From: Microbulbifer celer
Lineage (GTDB): Bacteria; Pseudomonadota; Gammaproteobacteria; Pseudomonadales; Cellvibrionaceae
Direction of reading: 5' to 3'
Assembly (NCBI RefSeq): GCF_020991125.1
Contig: NZ_CP087715.1
Coordinates: forward strand, 1,639,501-1,703,500
DNA length: 64,000 nt
Each line of letters begins with the position of its first letter. Position 1 is the first letter of the stretch. A program made the translations under genes and the position numbers. Positions 30,549 through 39,142 of the stretch are shown here, piece by piece. The notes under the pieces were generated by a model. The model did no database searches. It saw only the letters and a program-made list of their open reading frames with translations, and was not told where the DNA came from.

Positions 30549-31484
30549 ATGAATCTCGAAAGAGCCGATCTCAACCTGCTTGTCTATCTCGATGTCCTGC
30601 TCCGGGAGCGTAATGTGACCCGTGCTGCCAACCAACTTGGGCTGTCCCAGCCCGCCATGAGCAACGGACTCAAGCGCCTGCGGGAGCTGTTCGGAGACCC
30701 ACTGCTGGTGCGCACGCGGGAGGGTATGATGCCCACCGAGCGGGCCATGGAACTGCAACCGATGGTGCGCGAGGCCCTGGCCTCCATCGATCAGGTAATC
30801 CAGCCCAATCGGGACTTCGAGCCTGCAGATGCCAGGCGCACATTCCGCATCATGGCCAGTGACTATGCGGAATCCACGCTGATCCCACCGCTGCTGAAGC
30901 AACTGCGGGAACTCGCGCCTGGTATCAGTTTAGACATCATGACGCCCAGTGATGTGAGCTTCGTGGATGTGGAACAGGGCAAGGTGGACATGGTGATCAA
31001 CCGCTTTGACAGCATGCCCCAGAGCTTTCACCAGGCGACCATCTGGAGTGACAGCTTTTCCTGTGTGCTGCGGGCGGATAATCCGATCCTTCAGGACTAC
31101 AATCTCGAGAGCTACCTGGCTGCCCAGCATATCTGGGTCAGCAAGACCGGGATGGGAGTAGGGGTTGGGGTCAACCCGGAAGACGTACAGCGCCTGGGCT
31201 GGGTAGATGAGGCCATCAGCAAACAGGGCCGGAAACGGGATATCTCGGTATTTACCCGTCACTATCAGGTGGCCATGCTGTTGGCGGAACAGAGCGACCT
31301 GATCGTGACCGTACCCACCCGTATGGCGCAGCTGGCGGAGCGCAACCCCCGCGTGGTCCTGCGAGATCCGCCGCTGGCCATCCCTCACCTGGAGCTCAAA
31401 ATGGCGTGGAGCCCACTCCTTCAGCAGAGTGCCCCGCACCGCTGGATGCGGCGCCTGATCCTCGATGTAGGCCGCCAGCTGTAG
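30549..31484 (+). CDS. LysR-family transcriptional regulator between aceA and glcB
   Basis: 311-aa LysR protein. The winged helix-turn-helix is in the first 65 residues (ADLNLLVYLDVLLRERNVTRAANQLGLSQPAMSNGLKRLRELF); the NLLVYLDVLL opening and DPLLVRTREGM continuation are of the NodD/LeuO-like subgroup. The rest is a periplasmic-binding-protein-like co-inducer domain starting FRIMASDYAES. It is divergent from isocitrate lyase and 107 bases upstream of malate synthase G, so control of the glyoxylate shunt is a fair inference. E. coli uses IclR and pseudomonads RccR for this, so a LysR would be a different solution. Effector unknown. Confidence 0.88.
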   Translation: MNLERADLNLLVYLDVLLRERNVTRAANQLGLSQPAMSNGLKRLRELFGDPLLVRTREGMMPTERAMELQPMVREALASIDQVIQPNRDFEPADARRTFRIMASDYAESTLIPPLLKQLRELAPGISLDIMTPSDVSFVDVEQGKVDMVINRFDSMPQSFHQATIWSDSFSCVLRADNPILQDYNLESYLAAQHIWVSKTGMGVGVGVNPEDVQRLGWVDEAISKQGRKRDISVFTRHYQVAMLLAEQSDLIVTVPTRMAQLAERNPRVVLRDPPLAIPHLELKMAWSPLLQQSAPHRWMRRLILDVGRQL

Positions 31485-31591
31485 CATAATAATTCATATA
31501 GCAAATACTGAAGATTGCACCTATAAATTAGCGGCATGTGAACGCGAATGTATAGAATGCCGCAAAACCCACCAGTCTCAAGAGGTCAGAC

Positions 31592-33763
31592 ATGACGGAA
31601 AGAATCCGTATCGGCGATTTGCAGATTGCCGCAGAGCTCCACCAGTTGATTACCGAGGACGTGATTCCCGGCACCGGCGTCAGTGCCGAGGTGTTCTGGG
31701 CTGAGCTTGAGAAAATCGTCAATGACCTGGCACCGGTAAACCGCACATTGCTGGAAAAGCGTGATCGCATTCAGGCGCAAATGGACCAGTGGTATCAGGA
31801 CAACCCGGATGGCTTCCGCGATCTGGATAAGTACAAAGCGTTCCTGAAAGAGATCGGTTACCTGGTAGAAGCACCCGCCGACGTCACCGCCACCACCGAC
31901 AATGTGGACGCGGAGATCGCCACACTGGCGGGGCCACAGCTGGTGGTACCCGTAATGAATGCCCGCTATGCCCTGAACGCCGCCAACGCGCGCTGGGGCA
32001 GTCTGTACGATGCACTTTATGGAACGGATGTGATTCCCGAGTCCGATGGTGCGGAAAAGAGTGGCGAATACAATCCTGTGCGGGGTGACAAAGTGATCGC
32101 CTACGGTCGAACATTTCTCGATCAGGCGGCACCGCTGGCAGAGGGCAGCCACAGCGAAGTCACTGAATATCGCATCAATGGCTCCCTGTTTGAGGCGGAA
32201 CTGGAAAACGGCAAGGTGACGGCACTGAAAAACAGCCGTCAGTTTGCCGGCTATCAGGGCGCGCAGGATGCTCCGGACGCCATCTTGCTGAATAACAATG
32301 GGCTGCACTTTGAAATTCAGATCGACCCGAACAGCCCCATTGGCAAAACCGATGCCGCGGGTGTCAAAGATATCCTGATGGAATCCGCCCTCACCACCAT
32401 CATGGATTGTGAAGATTCGGTGGCTGCGGTGGACGCCGAAGACAAAGTCGTGGTTTATCGGAACTGGCTGGGCCTGATGAAAGGCGATCTTCAGGAGACG
32501 GTTCGCAAAGGCGGCAAGGAAATTCAGCGCACTTTAAATGGTGATAGGGAGTACTCCGCACCAGAAGGCAACGGGCTCACACTGCACGGGCGCAGCCTGA
32601 TGTTCGTGCGCAACGTGGGTCACCTGATGACCAACGACGCTATTCTGGATAAAGACGGCAACGAAATTCCCGAAGGGATTCTCGATGGCATGATCACCAG
32701 CCTGATCGGCATCCACGACCTGAAGGGGCAGGGACCACATAAGAATTCCCGCACCGGCAGCATTTATATCGTGAAGCCGAAGATGCACGGGCCGGAAGAA
32801 GTGGCCTTCGCCAATACCCTGTTTGACCGCATTGAAGACGCGCTGGGTCTGGCACGCAATACCGTAAAAATGGGCATCATGGACGAAGAACGTCGTACGA
32901 CGGTCAATCTCAAAGCCTGTATCGCTGCCGCCAAAGAGCGTGTGGTATTCATCAATACCGGCTTTCTGGATCGCACCGGGGACGAAATCCACACCTCCAT
33001 GCTCGCCGGCCCGATGATCCGCAAAGGCGAAATGAAACAGTCCAAGTGGATTGCCGCCTACGAAGACTGGAACGTGGATACCGGCCTCGCCGCTGGTCTC
33101 AAGGGCAAGGCGCAGATCGGCAAGGGCATGTGGCCGATTCCGGACCAGATGGCGGCGATGATGGAAGCCAAAGTGGCACACCCCATGGCCGGCGCCAATA
33201 CCGCATGGGTACCGTCACCGACCGCGGCAACTTTGCACGCACTGCACTATCACCGCGTGGATGTGTCGAAGGTTCAGAGCGAGCTGGCATCGCGAACTCC
33301 GGCCAGCCTGGACGATATTCTTACTGTGCCGGTGGCGGAAGACCCCAACTGGAGCAACGAGGAAATCCAGCGGGAACTGGACAACAATGCCCAGGGGATT
33401 CTCGGCTACGTTGTGCGCTGGATTGATCAGGGCGTGGGATGCTCCAAGGTTCCCGACATCAATGACGTCGGACTGATGGAAGACCGCGCTACTCTGCGAA
33501 TTTCCTCCCAGCACATCGCCAATTGGCTGAAGCAGGGGATCTGCACCCGCGCCCAGGTAGAGGAAACCATGCGACGCATGGCTGCCGTGGTGGACCGCCA
33601 GAACGCGGGAGATCCGAACTATCGCGATATGGCGCCGGATTTTGACAACAGTATCGCCTTCCAGGCGGCCTGTGAGCTGGTGTTTGAAGGGTGCGCGCAG
33701 CCCAACGGCTATACCGAACCGGTACTGCACCGCCGCCGTCGGGAATTCAAAGCCAGCCGCTGA
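31592..33763 (+). CDS. glcB: Malate synthase G
   Basis: 723-aa enzyme condensing glyoxylate with acetyl-CoA to malate. The G isoform is recognised by length and by [48 protein letters not shown], the catalytic-region [52 protein letters not shown] and [14 protein letters not shown] is preceded by AGAGG. It is downstream of and on the same strand as the LysR gene, with 107 bases between that could hold a separate promoter. A strong terminator follows. Confidence 0.97.
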   Translation: MTERIRIGDLQIAAELHQLITEDVIPGTGVSAEVFWAELEKIVNDLAPVNRTLLEKRDRIQAQMDQWYQDNPDGFRDLDKYKAFLKEIGYLVEAPADVTATTDNVDAEIATLAGPQLVVPVMNARYALNAANARWGSLYDALYGTDVIPESDGAEKSGEYNPVRGDKVIAYGRTFLDQAAPLAEGSHSEVTEYRINGSLFEAELENGKVTALKNSRQFAGYQGAQDAPDAILLNNNGLHFEIQIDPNSPIGKTDAAGVKDILMESALTTIMDCEDSVAAVDAEDKVVVYRNWLGLMKGDLQETVRKGGKEIQRTLNGDREYSAPEGNGLTLHGRSLMFVRNVGHLMTNDAILDKDGNEIPEGILDGMITSLIGIHDLKGQGPHKNSRTGSIYIVKPKMHGPEEVAFANTLFDRIEDALGLARNTVKMGIMDEERRTTVNLKACIAAAKERVVFINTGFLDRTGDEIHTSMLAGPMIRKGEMKQSKWIAAYEDWNVDTGLAAGLKGKAQIGKGMWPIPDQMAAMMEAKVAHPMAGANTAWVPSPTAATLHALHYHRVDVSKVQSELASRTPASLDDILTVPVAEDPNWSNEEIQRELDNNAQGILGYVVRWIDQGVGCSKVPDINDVGLMEDRATLRISSQHIANWLKQGICTRAQVEETMRRMAAVVDRQNAGDPNYRDMAPDFDNSIAFQAACELVFEGCAQPNGYTEPVLHRRRREFKASR

Positions 33764-33798
33764 GCCTCCCGCCTTCGGCGTGTCGTTGAGAGAATCAG

Positions 33799-33824
33799 AA
33801 CCCCGCCCAGTGCGGGGTTTTTGT
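33799..33824. terminator. Intrinsic terminator after glcB
   Basis: CCCCGC/GCGGGG stem with a 5-base loop followed by TTTTTGTTTT. Confidence 0.85.
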
Positions 33825-33893
33825 TTTCCGGATCCGATAAATACCTACACTACCCGAGTGACGGGCATGGAGGGAACGAGTGAAGCTGACTCG

Positions 33894-35111
33894 CTACGTC
33901 GCAGCGCCCGCGTTATCCGCGGTCGGATATTCGCGGGTTAACTCAAAACGATTCAAGAACCAGCCTACGGCCAATAATGCGCCCAGGACAAAGATCAGCG
34001 CTGCACAGACCGATGAAAAACGGTAGAGCGCACTGAAAATCAGATCCTGATCCGGCGCCACGTACTGGCCAAACAGGATTGCCAGGGTCATAAGCCCCCC
34101 AAAACCGATACCCGACGCACCGCCCTCAAGAACATGTGCACGGGCAAATATCATCATCCCGATCCACAAACAGGGCAGCACCAGCAACAGGTTGTCGCCA
34201 TGCGAGTACAGGAGCAACTGCATAAACAGTGCAAGACTGCATCCCAGCAGGGTTCCGAGGGCACGCTTGCGCGCGGAGAGCAACGCAGCAGGGTAGTTGA
34301 GCGCCAGCAAAATGATGATGGTAGACACCTGGGCGGAAAGGGAGTCGCGCAAATTGAATGTCTGGAACACCGCAAACGACAGCGTTGCAATAAGGCCACC
34401 CAGCAGGCTGTGGTGACGGATGACGGCGCTGGACCTTTTGGGGCGCACTGCAGGCGGCCTGGATTCAGTGTTGGGGAATAACACCCACATCAGTAACGCG
34501 ATAGCCAGAGCAAAAACCGAGGCTGAAACACTGCTGACAAACATATCACCTATGTCGGTGTCGGGATAACTGGAAAAGTGCAGCATGATGCTCAGGACCA
34601 GCGTGCCATTGGCTCCCAAAAGAAACAGCGGTCCTTTCGCCATCAGCAGGAAACGCCCGTAAAACAGGGCGAAGACCGCCAGGGTCATCATGACGGGGGA
34701 GTGACCGAGAAAGCGCTGTAACAGGGCGACTTCAACACAACTCAAAACTGCTGCCGCAATAAACTGCCGGATAATATGGCCGTTGATTGTGGGCAAAATC
34801 CCCAGCAGAAATACCGGGAATACAATGTAGAAAACACCAAAACCGGTATCCAGAACCTGGCTGACAATAAATCCGGCCGTCCCCGCGCACGCAATTCGCA
34901 AACACTGGCGCAACCCGTCTTGATCCAGCCCGCCAACCTGCTGTGCTCGTTGAACCCGTCGTCGCGCCTGCAGTCCGCGTCGGGTCCGCAACCTCCACAT
35001 CCGGCAACAGCGGATGAGATGCCGGAACCCCCTCATCGGACGGCGTATAGCAGAGCTTACTTGCGAAGGCACCCTTTGCGGCGCTTCGCCGGGACCAGGG
35101 CAGGACTGCAT
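33894..35111 (-). CDS. FUSC-family inner-membrane protein (aromatic acid exporter-like)
   Basis: About 405 aa with two clusters of membrane helices: residues about 75-220 (AGFIVSQVLDTGFGVFYIVFP; FLLGILPTI; AVFALFYGRFLLMA; LFLLGANGTLVLSIML) and about 245-385 (LLGGLIATLSFAVFQTF; TIIILLALNYPAALL; LGTLLGCSLALFMQLLLY), the duplicated fusaric-acid-resistance pattern also found in AaeB and YccS. It is the last gene of a marR-hlyD-FUSC operon, so it probably forms an efflux pump with the adjacent membrane fusion protein. Start is the ATG at 35111, 28 bases after the hlyD stop; the frame is open 30 codons further upstream but that part overlaps hlyD and looks non-coding. Confidence 0.85.
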   Translation of the reverse strand: MQSCPGPGEAPQRVPSQVSSAIRRPMRGFRHLIRCCRMWRLRTRRGLQARRRVQRAQQVGGLDQDGLRQCLRIACAGTAGFIVSQVLDTGFGVFYIVFPVFLLGILPTINGHIIRQFIAAAVLSCVEVALLQRFLGHSPVMMTLAVFALFYGRFLLMAKGPLFLLGANGTLVLSIMLHFSSYPDTDIGDMFVSSVSASVFALAIALLMWVLFPNTESRPPAVRPKRSSAVIRHHSLLGGLIATLSFAVFQTFNLRDSLSAQVSTIIILLALNYPAALLSARKRALGTLLGCSLALFMQLLLYSHGDNLLLVLPCLWIGMMIFARAHVLEGGASGIGFGGLMTLAILFGQYVAPDQDLIFSALYRFSSVCAALIFVLGALLAVGWFLNRFELTREYPTADNAGAAT

Positions 35112-35139
35112 AAGGTTATTACCCACAACTCGGCCTCGA

Positions 35140-36201
35140 TCAGTACAAGAAGTGCAGAAGGCTGACCAGGCGGATCTGCATGTGTGCAAAAAATGCGGCA
35201 ACGGGATGGCCTTCAGGTATCAGCTGTACCGTTGCCCGTGCGCCACTTGCAGGCAGGGCATCCAGTTCACTCACCAAAGCCAAGTGCAGGCGCAGGCGCT
35301 GCGCGTCGCGCACCCAGCGGTTACTGCTCGGAATATCTACCAGCTGGCCATTTGCCAATAACTGACCGTCGCGTACACCTGCGTCGATCCCATTGGCTGT
35401 GGCAGTGAAAATACGGCCGGGAATGGCATCGAAACTGATCAGGGCCTGATCGCCACTTCGCACATTGCGCAGGCTTTTCTCGCGAAAATCCGCGGTAATA
35501 TCCAGTGTGTTCCCGACTACTACCAGGGCCGGACTACCCGCGGCGGCATAGTCGCCGGGTTCCAGTTGTAGATTGGAAACGACGCCATCCTGAGTTGCGC
35601 GCACCGTGGCTCGAGCCAGGTTCAGACGCGCCTCAGCCAGCTGATTATGAGCCTGTCGCAGCTGCAGGTTTTCTTCTCCAGCATCCCCCCGCTCCAGCCG
35701 CAGCGCGCTCAGTTTCGCTTTCGCGCTGTCCACTTTGGATATCGCAGCGGCGTGTGCCGCAGCCGTACGATCCAGTTGCTGCTGAGACACCGTATGATCT
35801 GCAATCAAAGTACCCAGGCGCCTGTGCTCTTGTGCCAGTTCATCCGCATCGGCAGAAGCCGCACGTAGCGCCGCTTTTGCCGCGTCGATGGAAGCATCGA
35901 GTCGGGCATTGTCCCGCTTCGCCTGTTCAACGGCTAATTCAGCACGCTCGACCGCAATCCGATAGGGTTCAGGGTCCAGCTGAAACAGCACGTCCCCGCG
36001 CTGCACCTGACTATGACTTTTTACTGCCACAGCAATCACCTTGCCGCTAACCTCTGGCGCTACCTGATTGATTTCACGCATTGCGCGCGCCTGAGGCGTC
36101 AAGGGCATGGCCATATCGGCTACGACGAAGTAGACAAAGAGCACGGCGAAGGCCGTTGATGCGATCTTTATCCAGCGGGAAAAATGTTGTTCCGGATTCA
36201 T
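35140..36201 (-). CDS. HlyD-family membrane fusion protein (efflux periplasmic adaptor)
   Basis: About 353 aa. One N-terminal membrane helix (IKIASTAFAVLFVYFVVADMA), then the biotinyl-lipoyl-like half VSGKVIAVAVKSHSQVQRGDVLFQLDPEPY, a long coiled coil of about 110 residues rich in Ala, Arg and Glu, and the second lipoyl half with LARATVRATQDGVVSNLQLEPGDY followed by a beta-barrel segment. This matches EmrA/AaeA adaptors. The ATG at 36201 is preceded by GAGAAA; an in-frame TTG at 36270 overlapping the marR stop (TTGA) is an alternative. It would bridge the FUSC protein to an outer-membrane channel, which is not encoded here. Confidence 0.88.
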   Translation of the reverse strand: MNPEQHFSRWIKIASTAFAVLFVYFVVADMAMPLTPQARAMREINQVAPEVSGKVIAVAVKSHSQVQRGDVLFQLDPEPYRIAVERAELAVEQAKRDNARLDASIDAAKAALRAASADADELAQEHRRLGTLIADHTVSQQQLDRTAAAHAAAISKVDSAKAKLSALRLERGDAGEENLQLRQAHNQLAEARLNLARATVRATQDGVVSNLQLEPGDYAAAGSPALVVVGNTLDITADFREKSLRNVRSGDQALISFDAIPGRIFTATANGIDAGVRDGQLLANGQLVDIPSSNRWVRDAQRLRLHLALVSELDALPASGARATVQLIPEGHPVAAFFAHMQIRLVSLLHFLY

Positions 36202-36266
36202 TGCTTTCTCGTAATGCGAGGTAGAAATGTGGCGGCGGGGTGGAGGAGGGCGCGGCACCTGGCCGT

Positions 36267-36731
36267 TCAATCCCGCCCCAGTTCGCGGTTGGCATTGGAC
36301 TCAATAGCGCTGAGCACGCGATCAAATACCGTGAGATCCTCGGCGCTTACACCGGCCAGAAGACGCTCGCGCGCTTCACCGGCTTTGCGCTCCAGGGCTT
36401 CCAGGATTTCTCGACCGGCGGGCGTAAAGCAGATTTCTCGTGCGCGGCGGTCGCTGGCACACGTCTGGCGGCGTATCAATCCCTGCTGCGCCAACTGATC
36501 GAGGGTGCGGGACAGGGAGGATAGTTCTATTTCCAGATTCTCTGCGAGCGCCTTCTGGGTGGTTCCTTCTCCCAGTTGTTTCAGCACTACCAGGGCGGTC
36601 CAGCGGGACTGGGTAAGCCCCAGGGGCTGCACGGTCAGATCAACCGCAGACCGCCACAACCTATGGATATGGCGCAAACGCAGCCCAATACTTTCCTGGG
36701 CTTGGGGACGGGAAGAGGAGTTACTTTGCAT
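36267..36731 (-). CDS. MarR-family transcriptional regulator
   Basis: 154-aa winged-helix regulator. The core LTQSRWTALVVLKQLGEGTTQKALAENL leads into the recognition helix SSLSRTLDQLAQQGLIRR and the wing CASDRRAREICFTPAGREIL, in the usual MarR/SlyA order. First gene of an operon with HlyD and FUSC genes, so it most likely represses its own efflux operon and is released by the exported compound. Two AT-rich palindromes directly abut its start codon. No clear Shine-Dalgarno is visible before the ATG, which may mean weak or leaderless translation. Confidence 0.9.
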   Translation of the reverse strand: MQSNSSSRPQAQESIGLRLRHIHRLWRSAVDLTVQPLGLTQSRWTALVVLKQLGEGTTQKALAENLEIELSSLSRTLDQLAQQGLIRRQTCASDRRAREICFTPAGREILEALERKAGEARERLLAGVSAEDLTVFDRVLSAIESNANRELGRD

Positions 36732-36732
36732 G

Positions 36733-36761
36733 CTAAGTATTTTAGTGGCTAATTAGTTAGC
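36733..36761. promoter_or_regulatory. Probable MarR autoregulatory operator
   Basis: Two palindromes next to the marR start: CTAA-N5-TTAG (36733-36745) and the perfect GCTAA-TTAG-TTAGC (36748-36761). Location and AT-rich dyads are typical of MarR operators. Confidence 0.6.
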
Positions 36762-36867
36762 AAAGCAAGTATTTGGCCTGACTTGCAGGTCCCACATAAA
36801 CCATGATCCGCCACCGACAAGAAGGTGACTGTTGGAAAAAATGATACGGCTGTTTAGTATTCCGGCG

Positions 36868-38250
36868 CTATCCCGACACTGGGAAGCGGGTGACAAAACA
36901 GGCCCCGCTGCAATCTGGCGCCTCGCGTAGCTCGACAGTAGCACGATGGGCGAGGGCGATTTCATGCACGATCGCGAGACCCAGACCACAACCCTCTCCT
37001 TCAGCGGTGGGGCGGAAAAAGCGATCGAAAATCTGGGGCCAGTGCTCGCGAGAAATCCCCGCGCCATTATCTTTGACAGTGAATACTACTTCGCCATTAT
37101 CCCGCGCCAGAGATACCCGGACATAACCACCCGGCTGTACGTAGAGGATCGCATTCTCCACCAGGTTCCACGCCAGCTCACGTAGCAATAAGGCCTCTCC
37201 GAGCACCTCGAATGTGTAGCCGGCAAACTCTCTGCGTACCTTCACATTCCTGCTAGCGGCCAGCCCCTGCAAATTCTCTACCACTTCATCCACCACGCTG
37301 TGCAGCGCTACCGGCTCCATTTTCAACCCGCGTCCTGAGGCGGCTTCTGCACGGGCGAGTTTCAGCAGCTGGCCGTTGAGGTGTGTCATGGCATCGGTGG
37401 TCTGGCAGATACGCTCCAGAGCCCTGTGCACAGAGTGGATGTCCTGATCCCTAAGTGCGAGCTGCGCTTGCAGTTTGATCCCAGCCAACGGAGTTTTTAA
37501 CTGATGCGCAATATTGCCGATGAATTGCTCGCGGGTACTGAATGCCGTATCCAACCGCTCCAGCAATCGGTTTGTGTTGTCGGTTAAAGTGCGGAATTCC
37601 TCTGGCGCAGCGGGTGTTTCGATGGGCGTCAGATCGCGAGAAGATCGACTGGCCAGTTCCTGGCTCAGTTTGACCAACGGCTGAATTCCACGCGACAGTG
37701 CAAAGCTGACCACTAGCAGCGCAACCACAAACAACGCCAGCTTGGAGAGCAGTACCTCCACGATCAAAGTCTGAGCGGACGGGATTCTTTTATGCAGTGT
37801 TTCCGCCACGCTGACGATGGCGCGGTCTTCCGGAATCTCTCGGTTCGCCAGCACCGTGACGTTTCTCACCCATTGGCCGCCCAGCTCCAGGTTGGTGAAC
37901 ACAGGTCCCTGCTGTAGTTCTGCGATGTCTGTTGTCACCCAGGGATCCGTCCGCCCACCGAGCACCCGGCCATCCAATGTCGCCACCCGGAAGTACACGT
38001 CATCGAGCTCGTCCCACTCGAAGACTTCAATGGCCGCCTCGTCGGCATGGAAGACCAGCTCACCATCGCTTTCGCGACGGACTTCCTGCGCGAGAGAGTA
38101 GGCAGAATCCAGTAACCATCGGTCAAACACCTGATTGGTCACGTGCAGCCCGATACCGTAAGCCACCAACATTTCGATCAGCAACAGGAAAAACAGTGGC
38201 CCACCCACCAGTAGCAACAGAACAGTCTTCAGGCGGTAGGAAGTGTTCAA
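36868..38250 (-). CDS. Sensor histidine kinase, TctE/QseC-like
   Basis: 460-aa inner-membrane kinase. First membrane helix at residues about 10-33 (VLLLLVGGPLFFLLLIEMLV), periplasmic sensor of about 130 residues resembling the two-component sensor kinase N-terminal domain, second helix (LALFVVALLVVSFAL) about 170-187, HAMP-like linker, then the HisKA phosphoacceptor in NIAHQLKTPLAGIKLQAQ and the ATP-binding N, G1 and G2 boxes (NLVENAILY, VKDNGAGI, GCGLGLAIVHEIA). Start is TTG overlapping the response regulator stop (TTGA). The H-box has HQLKTP instead of HELRTP, as in the TctE group. Signal unknown; TctE homologues often sense carboxylates. Confidence 0.92.
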   Translation of the reverse strand: MNTSYRLKTVLLLLVGGPLFFLLLIEMLVAYGIGLHVTNQVFDRWLLDSAYSLAQEVRRESDGELVFHADEAAIEVFEWDELDDVYFRVATLDGRVLGGRTDPWVTTDIAELQQGPVFTNLELGGQWVRNVTVLANREIPEDRAIVSVAETLHKRIPSAQTLIVEVLLSKLALFVVALLVVSFALSRGIQPLVKLSQELASRSSRDLTPIETPAAPEEFRTLTDNTNRLLERLDTAFSTREQFIGNIAHQLKTPLAGIKLQAQLALRDQDIHSVHRALERICQTTDAMTHLNGQLLKLARAEAASGRGLKMEPVALHSVVDEVVENLQGLAASRNVKVRREFAGYTFEVLGEALLLRELAWNLVENAILYVQPGGYVRVSLARDNGEVVFTVKDNGAGISREHWPQIFDRFFRPTAEGEGCGLGLAIVHEIALAHRATVELREAPDCSGACFVTRFPVSG

Positions 38251-38915
38251 TCGGATTCCTCAAGGACATAGCCGGTACCACGCAAGGTCCGAATGGCAAG
38301 TCCCGAGTTGGTCAGGCGACGGCGCAGCCGGTGTATATACACTTCCACCGCGTTGTCACCTACCTCATCACCCTGACGGCTGAGACGCTGCGCCAAGCGG
38401 GCTTTTGTGACCACCCGCGGTGCGTTGATCATCAGAGACTCGAGAATCTCGTACTCACGAGCGGGCAGATCCAGTCGTTTTTCGCCTAGTGAAATTGTGC
38501 GCTGAAAGGGACTCAGCTGCAGGGTGCCAAGGCGAATTTCATCGGCGGTGAGCTTGTGACTGCGCCGCAGTAACGCTCGTATACGTGCCTCCAATTCCCG
38601 CAGGTCAAACGGCTTTTCCATGTAATCGTCAGCCCCCTGATCCAGTGCCTCGACCTGTTGCTCGATACCATCCCGCGCTGTCAGTACCAGCACCGGAATC
38701 GGGAGTCGACGGTGACGAATCCGCCGCAGGAGATCGGCTCCATCCATATCCGGGAGCCCTAGATCGAGTATCACCAGATCTATCTCGCTGGCCTGCAGTA
38801 ATCCATCTGCATATTCGCCATGGGTTGCGTGGAGGACGGAATACTGGGCCTGGGTCAGGGCCTGTAAAAGCCCCTGGGCAAGCAGCGGATCATCTTCAAC
38901 CAGCAAGATGTTCAT
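38247..38915 (-). CDS. OmpR-family response regulator, TctD-like
   Basis: 222 aa. Receiver domain with the acidic pocket (LLVEDDPL), phosphoacceptor aspartate in DLVILDLGLPDMDG, the switch threonine in VLVLTARD and the lysine in YMEKPFD. The C-terminal winged helix (LPAREYEILESLM to VEVYIHRLRRRL and IRTLRGTGYVLEE) binds DNA. The ATG at 38915 gives a normal receiver start; the open frame extends 15 codons upstream without need. Overlaps the kinase start by four bases and is divergent from the SulP gene, whose upstream region carries a TGAAAG direct repeat of the spacing this family binds. Confidence 0.93.
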   Translation of the reverse strand: MNILLVEDDPLLAQGLLQALTQAQYSVLHATHGEYADGLLQASEIDLVILDLGLPDMDGADLLRRIRHRRLPIPVLVLTARDGIEQQVEALDQGADDYMEKPFDLRELEARIRALLRRSHKLTADEIRLGTLQLSPFQRTISLGEKRLDLPAREYEILESLMINAPRVVTKARLAQRLSRQGDEVGDNAVEVYIHRLRRRLTNSGLAIRTLRGTGYVLEESD

Positions 38916-39018
38916 AGACTTTGGTCGTGAGCGGTTCAGTTGGTGTTTGGAGGCGTGCAAGCGTACACGAGTTCACCAAATCTTTCCTGACTCTCCATAC
39001 ATTCTTTATTTTACGCCA

Positions 39019-39035
39019 TGAAAGGTTCCTGAAAG
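39019..39035. promoter_or_regulatory. TGAAAG direct repeat, candidate response-regulator site
   Basis: TGAAAG-N5-TGAAAG with 11-base start-to-start spacing, located between the divergent response regulator and SulP genes, 108 bases before the SulP start. OmpR-family proteins typically bind tandem repeats at this pitch. Confidence 0.5.
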
Positions 39036-39142
39036 TTTGTTCTTGTACTCTCGCCCGACTGGAGGGTGCCACTTGCGCGTTCCGGCCAATAAATACCCTA
39101 TCCGTTGGTCTGATAAGACCGAGCAGTATTCAGGAGTAATTC

